Shown here piece after piece: positions 1 to 7,665 of a stretch of 64,000 nt of DNA. Below the pieces are notes generated by a model that saw only the letters and a list, made by a program, of their open reading frames with translations, had not been told where the DNA came from and made no database searches. The DNA is from Sphingobacteriia bacterium 28-36-52. GTDB taxonomy: Bacteria; Bacteroidota; Bacteroidia; Chitinophagales; Chitinophagaceae. The stretch is from positions 62,001 to 126,000 of the forward strand of contig NCGN01000008.1 in the NCBI GenBank assembly GCA_002281575.1. Direction: 5' to 3'. Numbering within the stretch: position 1 is the stretch's first letter; every line of letters starts with the position of its first letter. A program made the translations under genes and the position numbers.

Positions 1-1
1 C

Positions 2-1051
2 TTTATAAAAACCCCCATCTCTATTCGCTCCAGTGGTATTATTAGACCCGCTAATGAACGAACGGATGTTAAGCCAATCATAACGGGCAACCTTGATCAG
101 CTTTATGTTAGAGAGGGAGATACGGTTAAACAAGGGCAATTGATTGCATCTATAAAAGACAATATTAGTCAACCTAAGATTTTATTGAATCAAGTTGAGC
201 AAAATCAGCGCAAACGTTATGTGGATGATTTAGTGAAATTGACTTCTGAAACTAATTATACTTCCCTACAATTAACAACACCGCTTTATAAAGAGCAATT
301 AAATAGGTTTGTTCATCAGTTTGCCGATCATCAAACAGCTATTCGAAAAGTTACCAATGAGTTACAAATATTTACTTCTTTATTAAAAGACAAAGTGATT
401 GCTCCTAAAGAGCATTTTGATAAAGAAATTGAATTGGAAAGATTAAATAATGCTTTTAGTGCTTTTAAAAATAATCAATTAGCTGTATGGCAAAATGATT
501 TGCAACGTTTACAATTAGATATTGCTCAGTTTGAGTCTCAAAAAAATCAAATTAATATTGAGCAGAAAAACTATTTTATTCATGCTCCTGTTTCAGGCGT
601 TATTCAGCATATCAATACTCGATACATCGGTGGATTTATAGCTGCTGGAGAATCATTGTGTGTTATATCGCCCCTTAGTGAATTGTTGGGCGAATGTTAT
701 TTGTCTACTAAAGACATTGGGTTGTTGAAAATTGGGCATTCTGCTCGTTTTCAAGTGGATGCATTCGACTATAATTACTTTGGAATTTTGACTGGTAAAG
801 TAACTTCTATTGAAAATGATTTTTCTGTCATTGACAATAAGCCTGCATTCAAAGTCCATTGTAGTTTTGATAAATCCCAGTTATTGTTGAAGAATGGGTT
901 TAAGGGAAGTTTAAAAAAGGGACTGAGTTTTCAAGCAAGATTTGTTGTGGCAGAAAGAACGCTTTGGCAACTCTTGTTCGACAAAGTGGATGACTGGTTT
1001 AATCCTGTTGCGCCTTACTCTATCTTAACAGCTTCTGTTTATGAAAAATAA
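2..1051 (+). CDS. HlyD-family membrane fusion protein (5' end outside window)
   Basis: Periplasmic adaptor of an ABC-type peptide exporter, linking the inner-membrane transporter to an outer-membrane channel. The frame is open from the first bases, so the N-terminal membrane anchor lies upstream of the window; 349 residues are visible. Order seen: a first half lipoyl motif (VREGDTVKQGQ), a long Gln/Lys/Glu-rich coiled coil, a second half lipoyl segment (HAPVSGVIQ), then a beta-barrel-like domain. The stop overlaps the start of the C39-peptidase ABC transporter by 11 bp, so the two are almost surely co-translated. This pairing is typical of bacteriocin-like or double-glycine peptide export. 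The cargo is not in the window. Confidence 0.88.
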   Translation, partial: FIKTPISIRSSGIIRPANERTDVKPIITGNLDQLYVREGDTVKQGQLIASIKDNISQPKILLNQVEQNQRKRYVDDLVKLTSETNYTSLQLTTPLYKEQLNRFVHQFADHQTAIRKVTNELQIFTSLLKDKVIAPKEHFDKEIELERLNNAFSAFKNNQLAVWQNDLQRLQLDIAQFESQKNQINIEQKNYFIHAPVSGVIQHINTRYIGGFIAAGESLCVISPLSELLGECYLSTKDIGLLKIGHSARFQVDAFDYNYFGILTGKVTSIENDFSVIDNKPAFKVHCSFDKSQLLLKNGFKGSLKKGLSFQARFVVAERTLWQLLFDKVDDWFNPVAPYSILTASVYEK

Positions 1052-3200
1052 AACTTGCATTAAACAGAGGGATATAACCGATTGTGGTGCTGCTTGTTTG
1101 GTGTCGGTTGCTGCCCACTACAACTTAGAATTGCCTGTTAGTAGAATTAGACAGTTTGCTGGTACCGATAAAAGGGGTACGAATGTGTTGGGGTTGATTG
1201 AAGCCGCCGAGCGACTTGGCTTTCAAGCTAAAGCGGCTAAAGGCTCTTTGGAAAGTTTACTAAAAATTCCTTTGCCCGCCATTGCTCACGTGATTTTGAA
1301 AAATGGTTTGCATCATTATGTAGTCATCTACAAGGTTGTAAAAAATTCCATTACTTATATGGATCCAGGTGATGGTGAATTTCATAAAGAATCGTTGAGC
1401 GTATTTCAAGAAATTTGGTCTGGTGTAATTGTCTTGCTTTTGCCCGGTGACGATTTTGTTGCTGGTAAACAGAAAACGAGTAATAACAGCCGTTTTTGGC
1501 AATTAATTAGGCCCCATTCTTCTATTATGGTTCAAGCTTTAATTGGGGCAGTCATCTATACCATACTTGGCTTGTCTACTTCTATCTATATGCAAAAGAT
1601 TATTGATTTTGTATTGGTAGAAGGGAATACGCGATTGTTGAATCTATTGAGCTTGGGTATGATAGTTATTTTAGTTTTTCAATTGGCTATAGGATCTTTT
1701 AAAACTGTTTTTGGTTTACAAACAGGCCAAATGATTGATGCTAGATTAATTCTGGGTTACTATAAACATTTATTAAAATTACCACAACGGTTTTTTGATA
1801 CAATGCGTGTAGGTGAAATCATCAGCAGAGTAAACGATGCAGTTAAAATAAGAGAGTTTATTAATTCAGTTGCCTTAAACCTAATCGTTAATATATTAGT
1901 TGTTCTTTTTAGTGTATTGATCATGTTCTTTTATTATTGGAAGTTGGCTTTGATTATGCTTGCCATCATTCCCATTTATGCTGTTATTTATTGGATAAGT
2001 AATAAAGTGAATAAAAAATGGCAAAGACGCTTAATGGAAGAGAGTGCCGAATTAGAAAGCCAACTAGTGGAAAGTTTGAATGGCGTAGGGACAATTAAGA
2101 AATTTGGTATTGAACAATATTCCAATGATAAAACCGAAAGCCGATTTATTGCTTTACTTAGAACTATTTATAAGACCAGTATATATGGAATGTACTTGGG
2201 TATAGGAGTTGAATTCTTCACGAGATTATTTACTATAATACTCTTATGGCTTGGTTCTTATTTTGTAATTAATCGAGAATTATCTCCCGGGGAACTTTTA
2301 TCTTTTTATGCATTGGTGGGCTATTTTACTGGTCCTGCTTCTTCTTTGATAGGTGCTAATAAAAATATTCAAGATGCATTAATTGCTGCCGATCGTTTAT
2401 TTGAAATCATCGATTTAGAAACGGAATCAAGTGATGAAGCCAAAATAGATTTAACGCCTGAATTGATTGGGGATATCGTTATTAAGAATCTGCATTTTCG
2501 TTATGGCACAAGAATCACTGTTTTTGAAGACCTAAGCCTTCAATTTGAAAAAGGGAAAACTGCGGCTGTAGTAGGCGAAAGCGGAAGTGGTAAATCAACA
2601 TTATTATCGCTCTTGCAAAATTTATATCCTTTGAATAAAGGCAATATAACCATTGGTGGATACGACTTACAACATATCAGCAATCGTAGTTTACGAGAAA
2701 GAGTAGGAGTAGTGCCCCAAGACATTGACCTCTTTAATGGAACTATTATTGAAAATATTGCCATTGGTGATTATGAACCCAATATGCAAAAAATACTTTT
2801 TCTTTCTGCAATCTTAGGAATAGATGATTTTATTAATCAATTACCCAATTCGTATAATAGTATGGTGAATGAGCAAGGAGTTAATTTGTCTGGTGGTCAA
2901 AAACAACGATTAGCTATTGCAAGAGCTCTTTATCGTAACCCTGATATTTTAATTTTAGATGAAGCAACTAGCAGCCTTGATCCTTCAAGTGAACAAAAAG
3001 TGCAAGAGGCCCTCAATTGGTTTAAGGCACAAGCTAAAACCATCATCATCATTGCACATAGACTAACCACCATAAAAAACTGTGATATTATTTTAGTGCT
3101 TAATAAGGGCAAATTGGTTGAGCAAGGGCCACATCATTATTTATTGTCAACCAATGGACATTATTCAAAACTTTGGAATTATCATACTGCCAATATTTAA
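1041..3200 (+). CDS. Peptidase-containing ABC transporter (C39 peptidase, PCAT type)
   Basis: Inner-membrane exporter that cuts leader peptides and exports the mature peptide. Residues 1-130 form a C39 cysteine protease domain with Cys15 in DCGAAC, His92 and Asp108, so the catalytic triad looks intact. Next come about six transmembrane segments (roughly 160-430). The nucleotide-binding domain has Walker A GESGSGKS near 511, signature LSGGQ near 615, Walker B ILILDEATSSLD near 635 and an H-loop IIAHRL near 670. The length of 719 aa is normal for the family. It overlaps the HlyD-type gene and is followed after 11 bp by a small membrane protein. C39 enzymes normally cut after a double Gly; no such precursor is visible here. 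Confidence 0.93.
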   Translation: MKNKTCIKQRDITDCGAACLVSVAAHYNLELPVSRIRQFAGTDKRGTNVLGLIEAAERLGFQAKAAKGSLESLLKIPLPAIAHVILKNGLHHYVVIYKVVKNSITYMDPGDGEFHKESLSVFQEIWSGVIVLLLPGDDFVAGKQKTSNNSRFWQLIRPHSSIMVQALIGAVIYTILGLSTSIYMQKIIDFVLVEGNTRLLNLLSLGMIVILVFQLAIGSFKTVFGLQTGQMIDARLILGYYKHLLKLPQRFFDTMRVGEIISRVNDAVKIREFINSVALNLIVNILVVLFSVLIMFFYYWKLALIMLAIIPIYAVIYWISNKVNKKWQRRLMEESAELESQLVESLNGVGTIKKFGIEQYSNDKTESRFIALLRTIYKTSIYGMYLGIGVEFFTRLFTIILLWLGSYFVINRELSPGELLSFYALVGYFTGPASSLIGANKNIQDALIAADRLFEIIDLETESSDEAKIDLTPELIGDIVIKNLHFRYGTRITVFEDLSLQFEKGKTAAVVGESGSGKSTLLSLLQNLYPLNKGNITIGGYDLQHISNRSLRERVGVVPQDIDLFNGTIIENIAIGDYEPNMQKILFLSAILGIDDFINQLPNSYNSMVNEQGVNLSGGQKQRLAIARALYRNPDILILDEATSSLDPSSEQKVQEALNWFKAQAKTIIIIAHRLTTIKNCDIILVLNKGKLVEQGPHHYLLSTNGHYSKLWNYHTANI

Positions 3201-3211
3201 ATAGATTAATT

Positions 3212-3772
3212 ATGCAAGCATCAAACCAAAAGCATTCAGGGGTTGTGTTTTTATTATTTCATGCCTTTATTTTCAATCTGATCATTTTGCCTGCTGGATT
3301 ATTTTATTCTATTTTATTTAAGGTAGACTATGTTAGTGCTGATGAGTGGGTGAATAGTGTAGGCTTAAATTTAATCTCATGGCAGGTTTTTGAATATGCA
3401 CTAAAGGAAAACTATTCGCCTAGTGGATTAAAATATGAACTGAAAAAATTTTCTTTCCTGCTTTCAATTGACCAATGGCTCCAAAAAAGACTAACAACAC
3501 CAAAAATCAGATACGCTTTATTCCGAAGTCTATTTTGGTTGTTCATCTTGATCATTTTTGTAATCCCCTCGATTTCAACATTCATTTTTGACTTTCGAAT
3601 GCCTTATACTTCTCTGCGATTTACTTTTATTTTGCTACAGCTACTTTGTTTGGTGTATTACTATATTCAAAAAAAATATCCAACAGATCCTTTTGTACAA
3701 AAAGAACCTATTACCAGTCCATGGATATTAGAACTGCTCTTTTTAGCCATCTTTAAAAAGAAAAAATTTTAA
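3212..3772 (+). CDS. Small integral membrane protein of the export operon, unknown function
   Basis: 186 aa starting at the ATG 11 bp after the transporter stop; an in-frame TTG at 3173 would overlap the transporter and is less likely. I do not recognise a family. There are three hydrophobic stretches: near the N-terminus (residues about 10-35), in the middle (about 95-120) and at 125-145, with a basic C-terminus rich in Lys. Its tight linkage suggests a role connected with the exporter or immunity to the exported peptide, but that is inference from position only. Its stop overlaps the stop of the convergent yqgE-like gene by 4 bp (TTAA). Confidence 0.7.
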   Translation: MQASNQKHSGVVFLLFHAFIFNLIILPAGLFYSILFKVDYVSADEWVNSVGLNLISWQVFEYALKENYSPSGLKYELKKFSFLLSIDQWLQKRLTTPKIRYALFRSLFWLFILIIFVIPSISTFIFDFRMPYTSLRFTFILLQLLCLVYYYIQKKYPTDPFVQKEPITSPWILELLFLAIFKKKKF

Positions 3773-4317
3773 TTCAACTGCGGATCAATAGGGTAGTTGG
3801 TCATTTGCGCGTATTCACCTCCGAGTTGTTGCATGCTTCGTTTCCAAATTTGATCGGCTTCCAATGAAAAGCTGATGCCTACATCGGGCGTGGTGATGAT
3901 CCAACTTTTTTCTTCTACTTCTTCTTGTAATTGTCCTGCACTCCATCCACTATAGCCTACAAAAAAGCGAATTTGTAAATCGGTTATTTCTTTGTTGTGT
4001 AATGCGGCAATGGCTACATCAAAATCTCCTCCCCAATAAATGCCCTTAAATATTTCTATCCCTTCTGTAATGATATCGGGTCTGCGATGAATAAAATGGA
4101 GGGTCTGTTGTTCTACTGGGCCTCCTTCGTACACCGGCAATTTTAATCCATCCGCTATCTCTACTACATCTCCTAAAATTTGGTCGGTTTTTTTATTTAA
4201 GATAAATCCAATATCGCCTTCTTCATTGTGATCGCATATTAACACAGCGGTCCTGATAAAATTTGGGTCCTTTAAAAATGGGTCGGACAGCAATAAAATG
4301 CCTTTGTTTAGTTCCAT
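3769..4317 (-). CDS. YqgE/AlgH family protein
   Basis: 182 aa matching the YqgE/AlgH (DUF179) family: N-terminal MELNKGILLLSDP, then an FIRTAVLICDH segment, GFILNKKT, the YEGGPVE motif and FVGYSGWSAGQL. The molecular function of the family is not firmly known; it is widespread in Gram-negative bacteria and the name AlgH comes from alginate regulation in Pseudomonas. It is a cytoplasmic protein with no signal peptide. It is transcribed alone and converges on the export operon with a 4-bp stop overlap. Confidence 0.92.
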   Translation of the reverse strand: MELNKGILLLSDPFLKDPNFIRTAVLICDHNEEGDIGFILNKKTDQILGDVVEIADGLKLPVYEGGPVEQQTLHFIHRRPDIITEGIEIFKGIYWGGDFDVAIAALHNKEITDLQIRFFVGYSGWSAGQLQEEVEEKSWIITTPDVGISFSLEADQIWKRSMQQLGGEYAQMTNYPIDPQLN

Positions 4318-4405
4318 ATCTTACAAAAAGATAAGAATAATATTTATTTTTCGTATCAAATCTAAAAAATCTAGTTAAAAAAAGCCCTTGGTTGCTTTAC
4401 TGTTA

Positions 4406-4434
4406 TTGGCTAGGGCTAAATAAATCTATATTTG
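4406..4434 (+). promoter_or_regulatory. Bacteroidota-type promoter for the sensor kinase
   Basis: TTG at 4406-4408 and a perfect TAnnTTTG box (TATATTTG, 4427-4434), 18 nt apart. The box ends only 6 nt before the ATG at 4441, so the transcript would have almost no leader. This matches the known Bacteroidota sigma factor consensus, but the spacing is one or two nt short. Confidence 0.45.
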
Positions 4435-4440
4435 TTGCGC

Positions 4441-5874
4441 ATGAAGAGAACTTTCCCCATTATTGTCATATTGATTTCACTTTCACTGCTTGGGTTATTC
4501 CTTTTGCAGGCTTCTTGGTTTGATAACCTTATGGAAGTGACAAAGTCTCAGCTGAGTGAAAAAATTAATACCGTTGGAGTGAGCGTAGCCAACGATATTG
4601 GCAAAACCACTCGTTCTTCGCAGCCACTTAGATTAAATAGAAGAGGGGGGTTATTACTGGGTTCTGAATTGCAAATCAAACTCTTTCACCAGCCTACCGT
4701 TGATGAACGTTTTACCATGGAGGAAGTGCGTACGAAAATTGAAAAAGAATTTGATCGTGTTCAATTAGGAAAATTAAATTTTGAATTCGCTGTTTCTGAT
4801 GGTGAAGGTGACTATGAATTTTATTCTCCTGGCTACGAACAAGAGTTTTGGGATACCATCAACAACAAGCGCTACTACTGCGCCATTTTACGCGAAACTG
4901 ATAATTTGGCTTTAACCGAAACAAATGAGTTATTAGTTATTATTGTTCCCGATGTTGAAAATCAGGTATGGGCTTCGCTTCGTTGGATCTTAGTGGGAGC
5001 CATCACTTTCATGCTCATTATTATTGCTGCGTTTTATGTAACAGTTAAAACCTTATTGAATCAGAAAAAACTGTCTCAAATAAAAAGTGATTTCATCAAC
5101 AATATGACGCATGAATTTAAAACACCGTTGGCTACTATTTCTTTAGCGGTGGATGCCTTGCGTAGCCCTAAAGTGCAGGCCAATCCTGAGAAAGGCGCCT
5201 ATTTTACCAATATTATTAAAGAAGAAAATATCCGCATGAACAAACATGTGGAAACCATTTTGCAAGCGGCTTTTTTAGAGAAACAAGAACTGAATTTAAA
5301 TTTATCTAAGGTTGCGGTACACGACATGATTCAAGAAGTGGCCAGTACTTTTGAATTGCAATTGAATGATAAAAATGGGAAGATTGATTTCTTGCTCAAT
5401 GCTAGCAATGATTTTATTAGTGCTGATGATGCTCATTTTAGAAATTTGATTTCTAATTTAATTGACAATGCTATTAAATATTCTCAGGACCCTGTGCACA
5501 TTAAAATTTCTACACATAGCACCAAGAACCATCTTGTTGTTCGTATAGAAGACAATGGTATTGGTATGAGTAAAGAATCTGTTAAGCGGGTATTCGAAAA
5601 ATTTTATCGTGCCCACACCGGTAACTTACACAACGTGAAGGGCTTTGGATTGGGCATGAGCTATGTTAAAACAGTGATTGATGCGCACAAGGGTAAAATT
5701 AAAGTAGACAGTGCTGTTGGCAAGGGAACCTCTTTCACTGTAGTGATCCATCGCCGTACGATAAAAATCGATACTCATTTGCCAATGCATATTGGTATAT
5801 TTTTTTCCAATTTTCTCCCACAATGGCCGATACCAATAACAACAGCGTGCTTTGTGGTTGATGAAAATTCGTGA
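4441..5874 (+). CDS. Sensor histidine kinase with antisense-encoded C-terminal tail
   Basis: 477 aa. An N-terminal membrane segment (about 4-24), a periplasmic sensor region and a second membrane segment (about 181-203) are followed by a HisKA H-box with THEFKTPL (His near 224), N-box NLIDNAIKYS near 340, G1 DNGIGM near 371, F-box FEKFYR near 386 and G2 GFGLGMSYVK near 400. All kinase boxes look intact. The start is the ATG at 4441; TTG codons upstream are less likely. The conserved fold ends at GTSFTVVI, yet the frame continues about 40 residues into DNA that codes for the end of queA on the other strand, giving a 140-bp convergent overlap. No response regulator lies next to it, unlike most kinases of this type. 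Confidence 0.88.
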   Translation: MKRTFPIIVILISLSLLGLFLLQASWFDNLMEVTKSQLSEKINTVGVSVANDIGKTTRSSQPLRLNRRGGLLLGSELQIKLFHQPTVDERFTMEEVRTKIEKEFDRVQLGKLNFEFAVSDGEGDYEFYSPGYEQEFWDTINNKRYYCAILRETDNLALTETNELLVIIVPDVENQVWASLRWILVGAITFMLIIIAAFYVTVKTLLNQKKLSQIKSDFINNMTHEFKTPLATISLAVDALRSPKVQANPEKGAYFTNIIKEENIRMNKHVETILQAAFLEKQELNLNLSKVAVHDMIQEVASTFELQLNDKNGKIDFLLNASNDFISADDAHFRNLISNLIDNAIKYSQDPVHIKISTHSTKNHLVVRIEDNGIGMSKESVKRVFEKFYRAHTGNLHNVKGFGLGMSYVKTVIDAHKGKIKVDSAVGKGTSFTVVIHRRTIKIDTHLPMHIGIFFSNFLPQWPIPITTACFVVDENS

Positions 5875-6985
5875 TTAATGCGCGTATGATTTTGAATTCA
5901 TAGCCTGGTGCAATAATGATTTGTGTCTTTGTAATGATTCTTGTTGCATTATTTTTTTGCATCCATTCTAGTAAAGATTGCAACGACTCTGTAGCAGTAT
6001 ATGCTTTCGGTATGTTTTCGTAAGGCTCCCACTGCGTTACTTGCAATCCTGCAGCAGTTACCAATGGATTCCGAATTGTCTTAACCCCAATCCAGTAAAG
6101 GCTTTCCAGCGTTCGCAGCGAAGTTGTTCCCACTGCTATAATACCTTTATCTAAGTATGCTATTAATTGCTCAATGGTTTCAGAACTTACGTCAATAAAC
6201 TCTGCGTGCATTTCATGGTCTTTCATTTGCTCCGCTTTCACGGGCTTAAATGTTCCTGCTCCCACATGCAGTGTAACATATGCTTTGCGTATATTTTTTT
6301 CAGATAATTTTGAAAACACTGTTTCGGTAAAATGCAAGCCTGCTGTTGGTGCTGCCACCGATCCATCGTGCTTAGCATAAATGGTTTGGTATCTTTCTTT
6401 ATCGGACGCTTCTGTTGCCCTATTTAAATAGGGTGGTAAAGGAATATCTCCTGCAATATGTAATACTTCTGCAAAGCTTAACTCCGCTGGCTCCCAGCTG
6501 AATTCAATTAAAAAACAATCGAATTCAATTAAAAAACAATCGGGCAATGCTGCTATTTTTTTTGCAAAAAATTTCAATAGTTTTTTTTCGGGGCTGTTGG
6601 AACTGTCTGAAAATTCCAGCGCTCCTTCCTTCCATTTTTTTGCACCACCCACCAGGCATTTCCATTGAACAGACCCCCTCTGCAACATGGCAGTGGTGAT
6701 GTCTTCATACTGATCGGCTGGTTCCAAACAAAACAGTTCAATTAAGCCCCCTGTTGGCTTTTGAAACAACAATCTTGCTTCCACCACTTTGGTATTATTG
6801 AACACCAATAAACTCTCCGAAGGCAGTTCGTTGGCAATATTGGCGTAAGTATTTTCCCGAATTGAGCCAGATTCCCAGATCAGCAATTTGCTCTGGTCTC
6901 GCTGTTCCAGGGGGTAACGGGCTATTTTATGTTCGGGAAGCTCATAATTGAAATCAGCAATATGCAGTAATGACGGGTGTTTCAT
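5735..6985 (-). CDS. queA: S-adenosylmethionine:tRNA ribosyltransferase-isomerase (queuosine pathway)
   Basis: Transfers and isomerises the ribosyl part of SAM onto 7-aminomethyl-7-deazaguanine in tRNA, the epoxyqueuosine step. Family signatures seen: ELPEHKIARYPLEQRD near the N-terminus, FNNTKVVEARL, a PLPPYLNR loop, GSVAAPTAGLHFT, VTLHVGAGTFKPV and LITNFHQPQSTLLLLVSA, ending at YGDGSL as in other QueA proteins. The 416-aa length includes a 7-residue tandem duplication (DCFLIEF twice) made by a 21-bp repeat at 6500-6541 in a variable region. It diverges from mraZ and its last 140 bp are antisense to the kinase gene. Confidence 0.95.
   Translation of the reverse strand: MKHPSLLHIADFNYELPEHKIARYPLEQRDQSKLLIWESGSIRENTYANIANELPSESLLVFNNTKVVEARLLFQKPTGGLIELFCLEPADQYEDITTAMLQRGSVQWKCLVGGAKKWKEGALEFSDSSNSPEKKLLKFFAKKIAALPDCFLIEFDCFLIEFSWEPAELSFAEVLHIAGDIPLPPYLNRATEASDKERYQTIYAKHDGSVAAPTAGLHFTETVFSKLSEKNIRKAYVTLHVGAGTFKPVKAEQMKDHEMHAEFIDVSSETIEQLIAYLDKGIIAVGTTSLRTLESLYWIGVKTIRNPLVTAAGLQVTQWEPYENIPKAYTATESLQSLLEWMQKNNATRIITKTQIIIAPGYEFKIIRALITNFHQPQSTLLLLVSAIVGENWKKIYQYALANEYRFLSYGDGSLQ
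6500..6541. repeat. Exact 21-bp tandem duplication inside queA
   Basis: Two identical 21-nt units, 6500-6520 and 6521-6541, each beginning GAATTCAATT. The unit is a multiple of three, so the frame is kept and seven residues are simply doubled. Perfect identity suggests a recent slippage event. Confidence 0.97.
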
Positions 6986-6996
6986 GGGTTTTCTTT

Positions 6997-7038
6997 AGCA
7001 ATTCACGGCTTATCCACAGCAATTCACAGGTTATACAG
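6997..7038 (+). repeat. Imperfect 21-bp tandem repeat carrying DnaA-box-like sequence
   Basis: Units 6997-7017 and 7018-7038 match at 17 of 21 positions; both begin AGCAATTCAC. The first contains most of a perfect DnaA box, the second the related TTATACAG. It lies just upstream of queA in the divergent queA-mraZ spacer. Confidence 0.8.
7010..7018 (+). promoter_or_regulatory. Perfect DnaA box
   Basis: TTATCCACA, identical to the consensus DnaA box, about 25 bp upstream of the queA start codon. A second perfect box in opposite orientation lies at 7100-7108. Function is inferred from the sequence match only. Confidence 0.5.
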
Positions 7039-7099
7039 TGCTATAAGCGCCAATTTGTCTGAAACGCAAGATAGGAAAGCATTACAGCTCTACAAATCT

Positions 7100-7108
7100 T
7101 GTGGATAA
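7100..7108 (-). promoter_or_regulatory. Perfect DnaA box (minus strand)
   Basis: TGTGGATAA on the plus strand, which is TTATCCACA on the minus strand. It sits about 25 bp before the candidate MraZ operator and is inverted relative to the box at 7010-7018. Confidence 0.5.
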
Positions 7109-7124
7109 ATACAACACCCCCATT

Positions 7125-7157
7125 TTTGGGTTAAAAGTGGGAAAAAGTGTTATTTTG
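7125..7157 (+). promoter_or_regulatory. Candidate dcw promoter upstream of mraZ
   Basis: TTTG at 7125-7128, 21 nt, then TTATTTTG at 7150-7157, one mismatch from TAnnTTTG. Transcription would begin a few bases downstream, leaving a leader of about 30 nt before the mraZ ATG. The MraZ-type repeats at 7127-7152 fill the space between the two elements. Confidence 0.45.
7127..7152 (+). promoter_or_regulatory. Candidate MraZ operator (TGGGN direct repeats)
   Basis: TGGGT at 7127-7131, TGGGA at 7138-7142 and a weaker TGTTA at 7148-7152, spaced 11 and 10 bp apart. MraZ proteins studied in E. coli and Mycoplasma bind TGGGN-type direct repeats about one helical turn apart upstream of mraZ. The position directly in front of mraZ fits autoregulation of the whole dcw operon. 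Confidence 0.55.
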
Positions 7158-7195
7158 TGTCAACAAGTGGTAATCTTGGAAATATTTATACACTT

Positions 7196-7660
7196 ATGAT
7201 CGGATTTCACGGAGAATATGAAGCAACGGTAGACGCCAAAGGGCGCTTCCTTCTTCCGGGCGGACTAAGAAAACAGTTGCCTGAAGGAGAGAGTCGCTTT
7301 ATTCTGGGCCGTGGCTTCGAAAAATGTCTCACGCTGTATCCAATGAAAAGTTGGGAATTGATTATTGCCAAGATTAGTCAGTTAAATGATTTTGATCCAA
7401 AAGTACGTCAATTCAGACGTCAGTTTTTAGGCGGTGCTACCGAAATAGAATTGGATGCGGCGGGCAGAATGTTATTGCCTGCTTCATTAAAAGAATTCGC
7501 TGGCCTTTCTAAAGACATTGTACTTGCTGCCGCTATGGACCGTTTTGAAATTTGGGATGCAGCCAAGTACAAACAGCTCTTTGAGGATTTCTCTTCGGAG
7601 GCTTTTAGTAGCCTTGCGCAAGAAGTAATGCAGGAAGCAGATAAAAAACAAGATAAATAA
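7196..7660 (+). CDS. mraZ: Transcriptional regulator MraZ
   Basis: 154 aa. DNA-binding regulator at the head of division clusters; it forms a ring of subunits with two SpoVT/AbrB-like halves. Both halves are seen: DAKGRFLLP near residue 16 and DAAGRMLLP near 87. I chose the ATG at 7196, giving MIGFHGEYEATVD, the family-typical N-terminus; an upstream TTG at 7157 falls inside the presumed promoter. It is followed after 5 bp by rsmH. Candidate binding repeats lie 45-70 bp upstream, so it probably regulates its own operon. Confidence 0.95.
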   Translation: MIGFHGEYEATVDAKGRFLLPGGLRKQLPEGESRFILGRGFEKCLTLYPMKSWELIIAKISQLNDFDPKVRQFRRQFLGGATEIELDAAGRMLLPASLKEFAGLSKDIVLAAAMDRFEIWDAAKYKQLFEDFSSEAFSSLAQEVMQEADKKQDK

Positions 7661-7665
7661 CCAGC

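Noticed and set aside
4381..4420. AGCCCT/AGGGCT inverted repeat as terminator
   Set aside because: Only a six-base stem around a loop of over 20 nt, and no gene reads into it in the direction that would have the T run.
6986..7195. queA-mraZ spacer as the chromosomal origin
   Set aside because: Only two perfect DnaA boxes, no clear AT-rich unwinding tract, and no dnaA, dnaN, rnpA or gidA nearby. Kept only as a DnaA-box observation.
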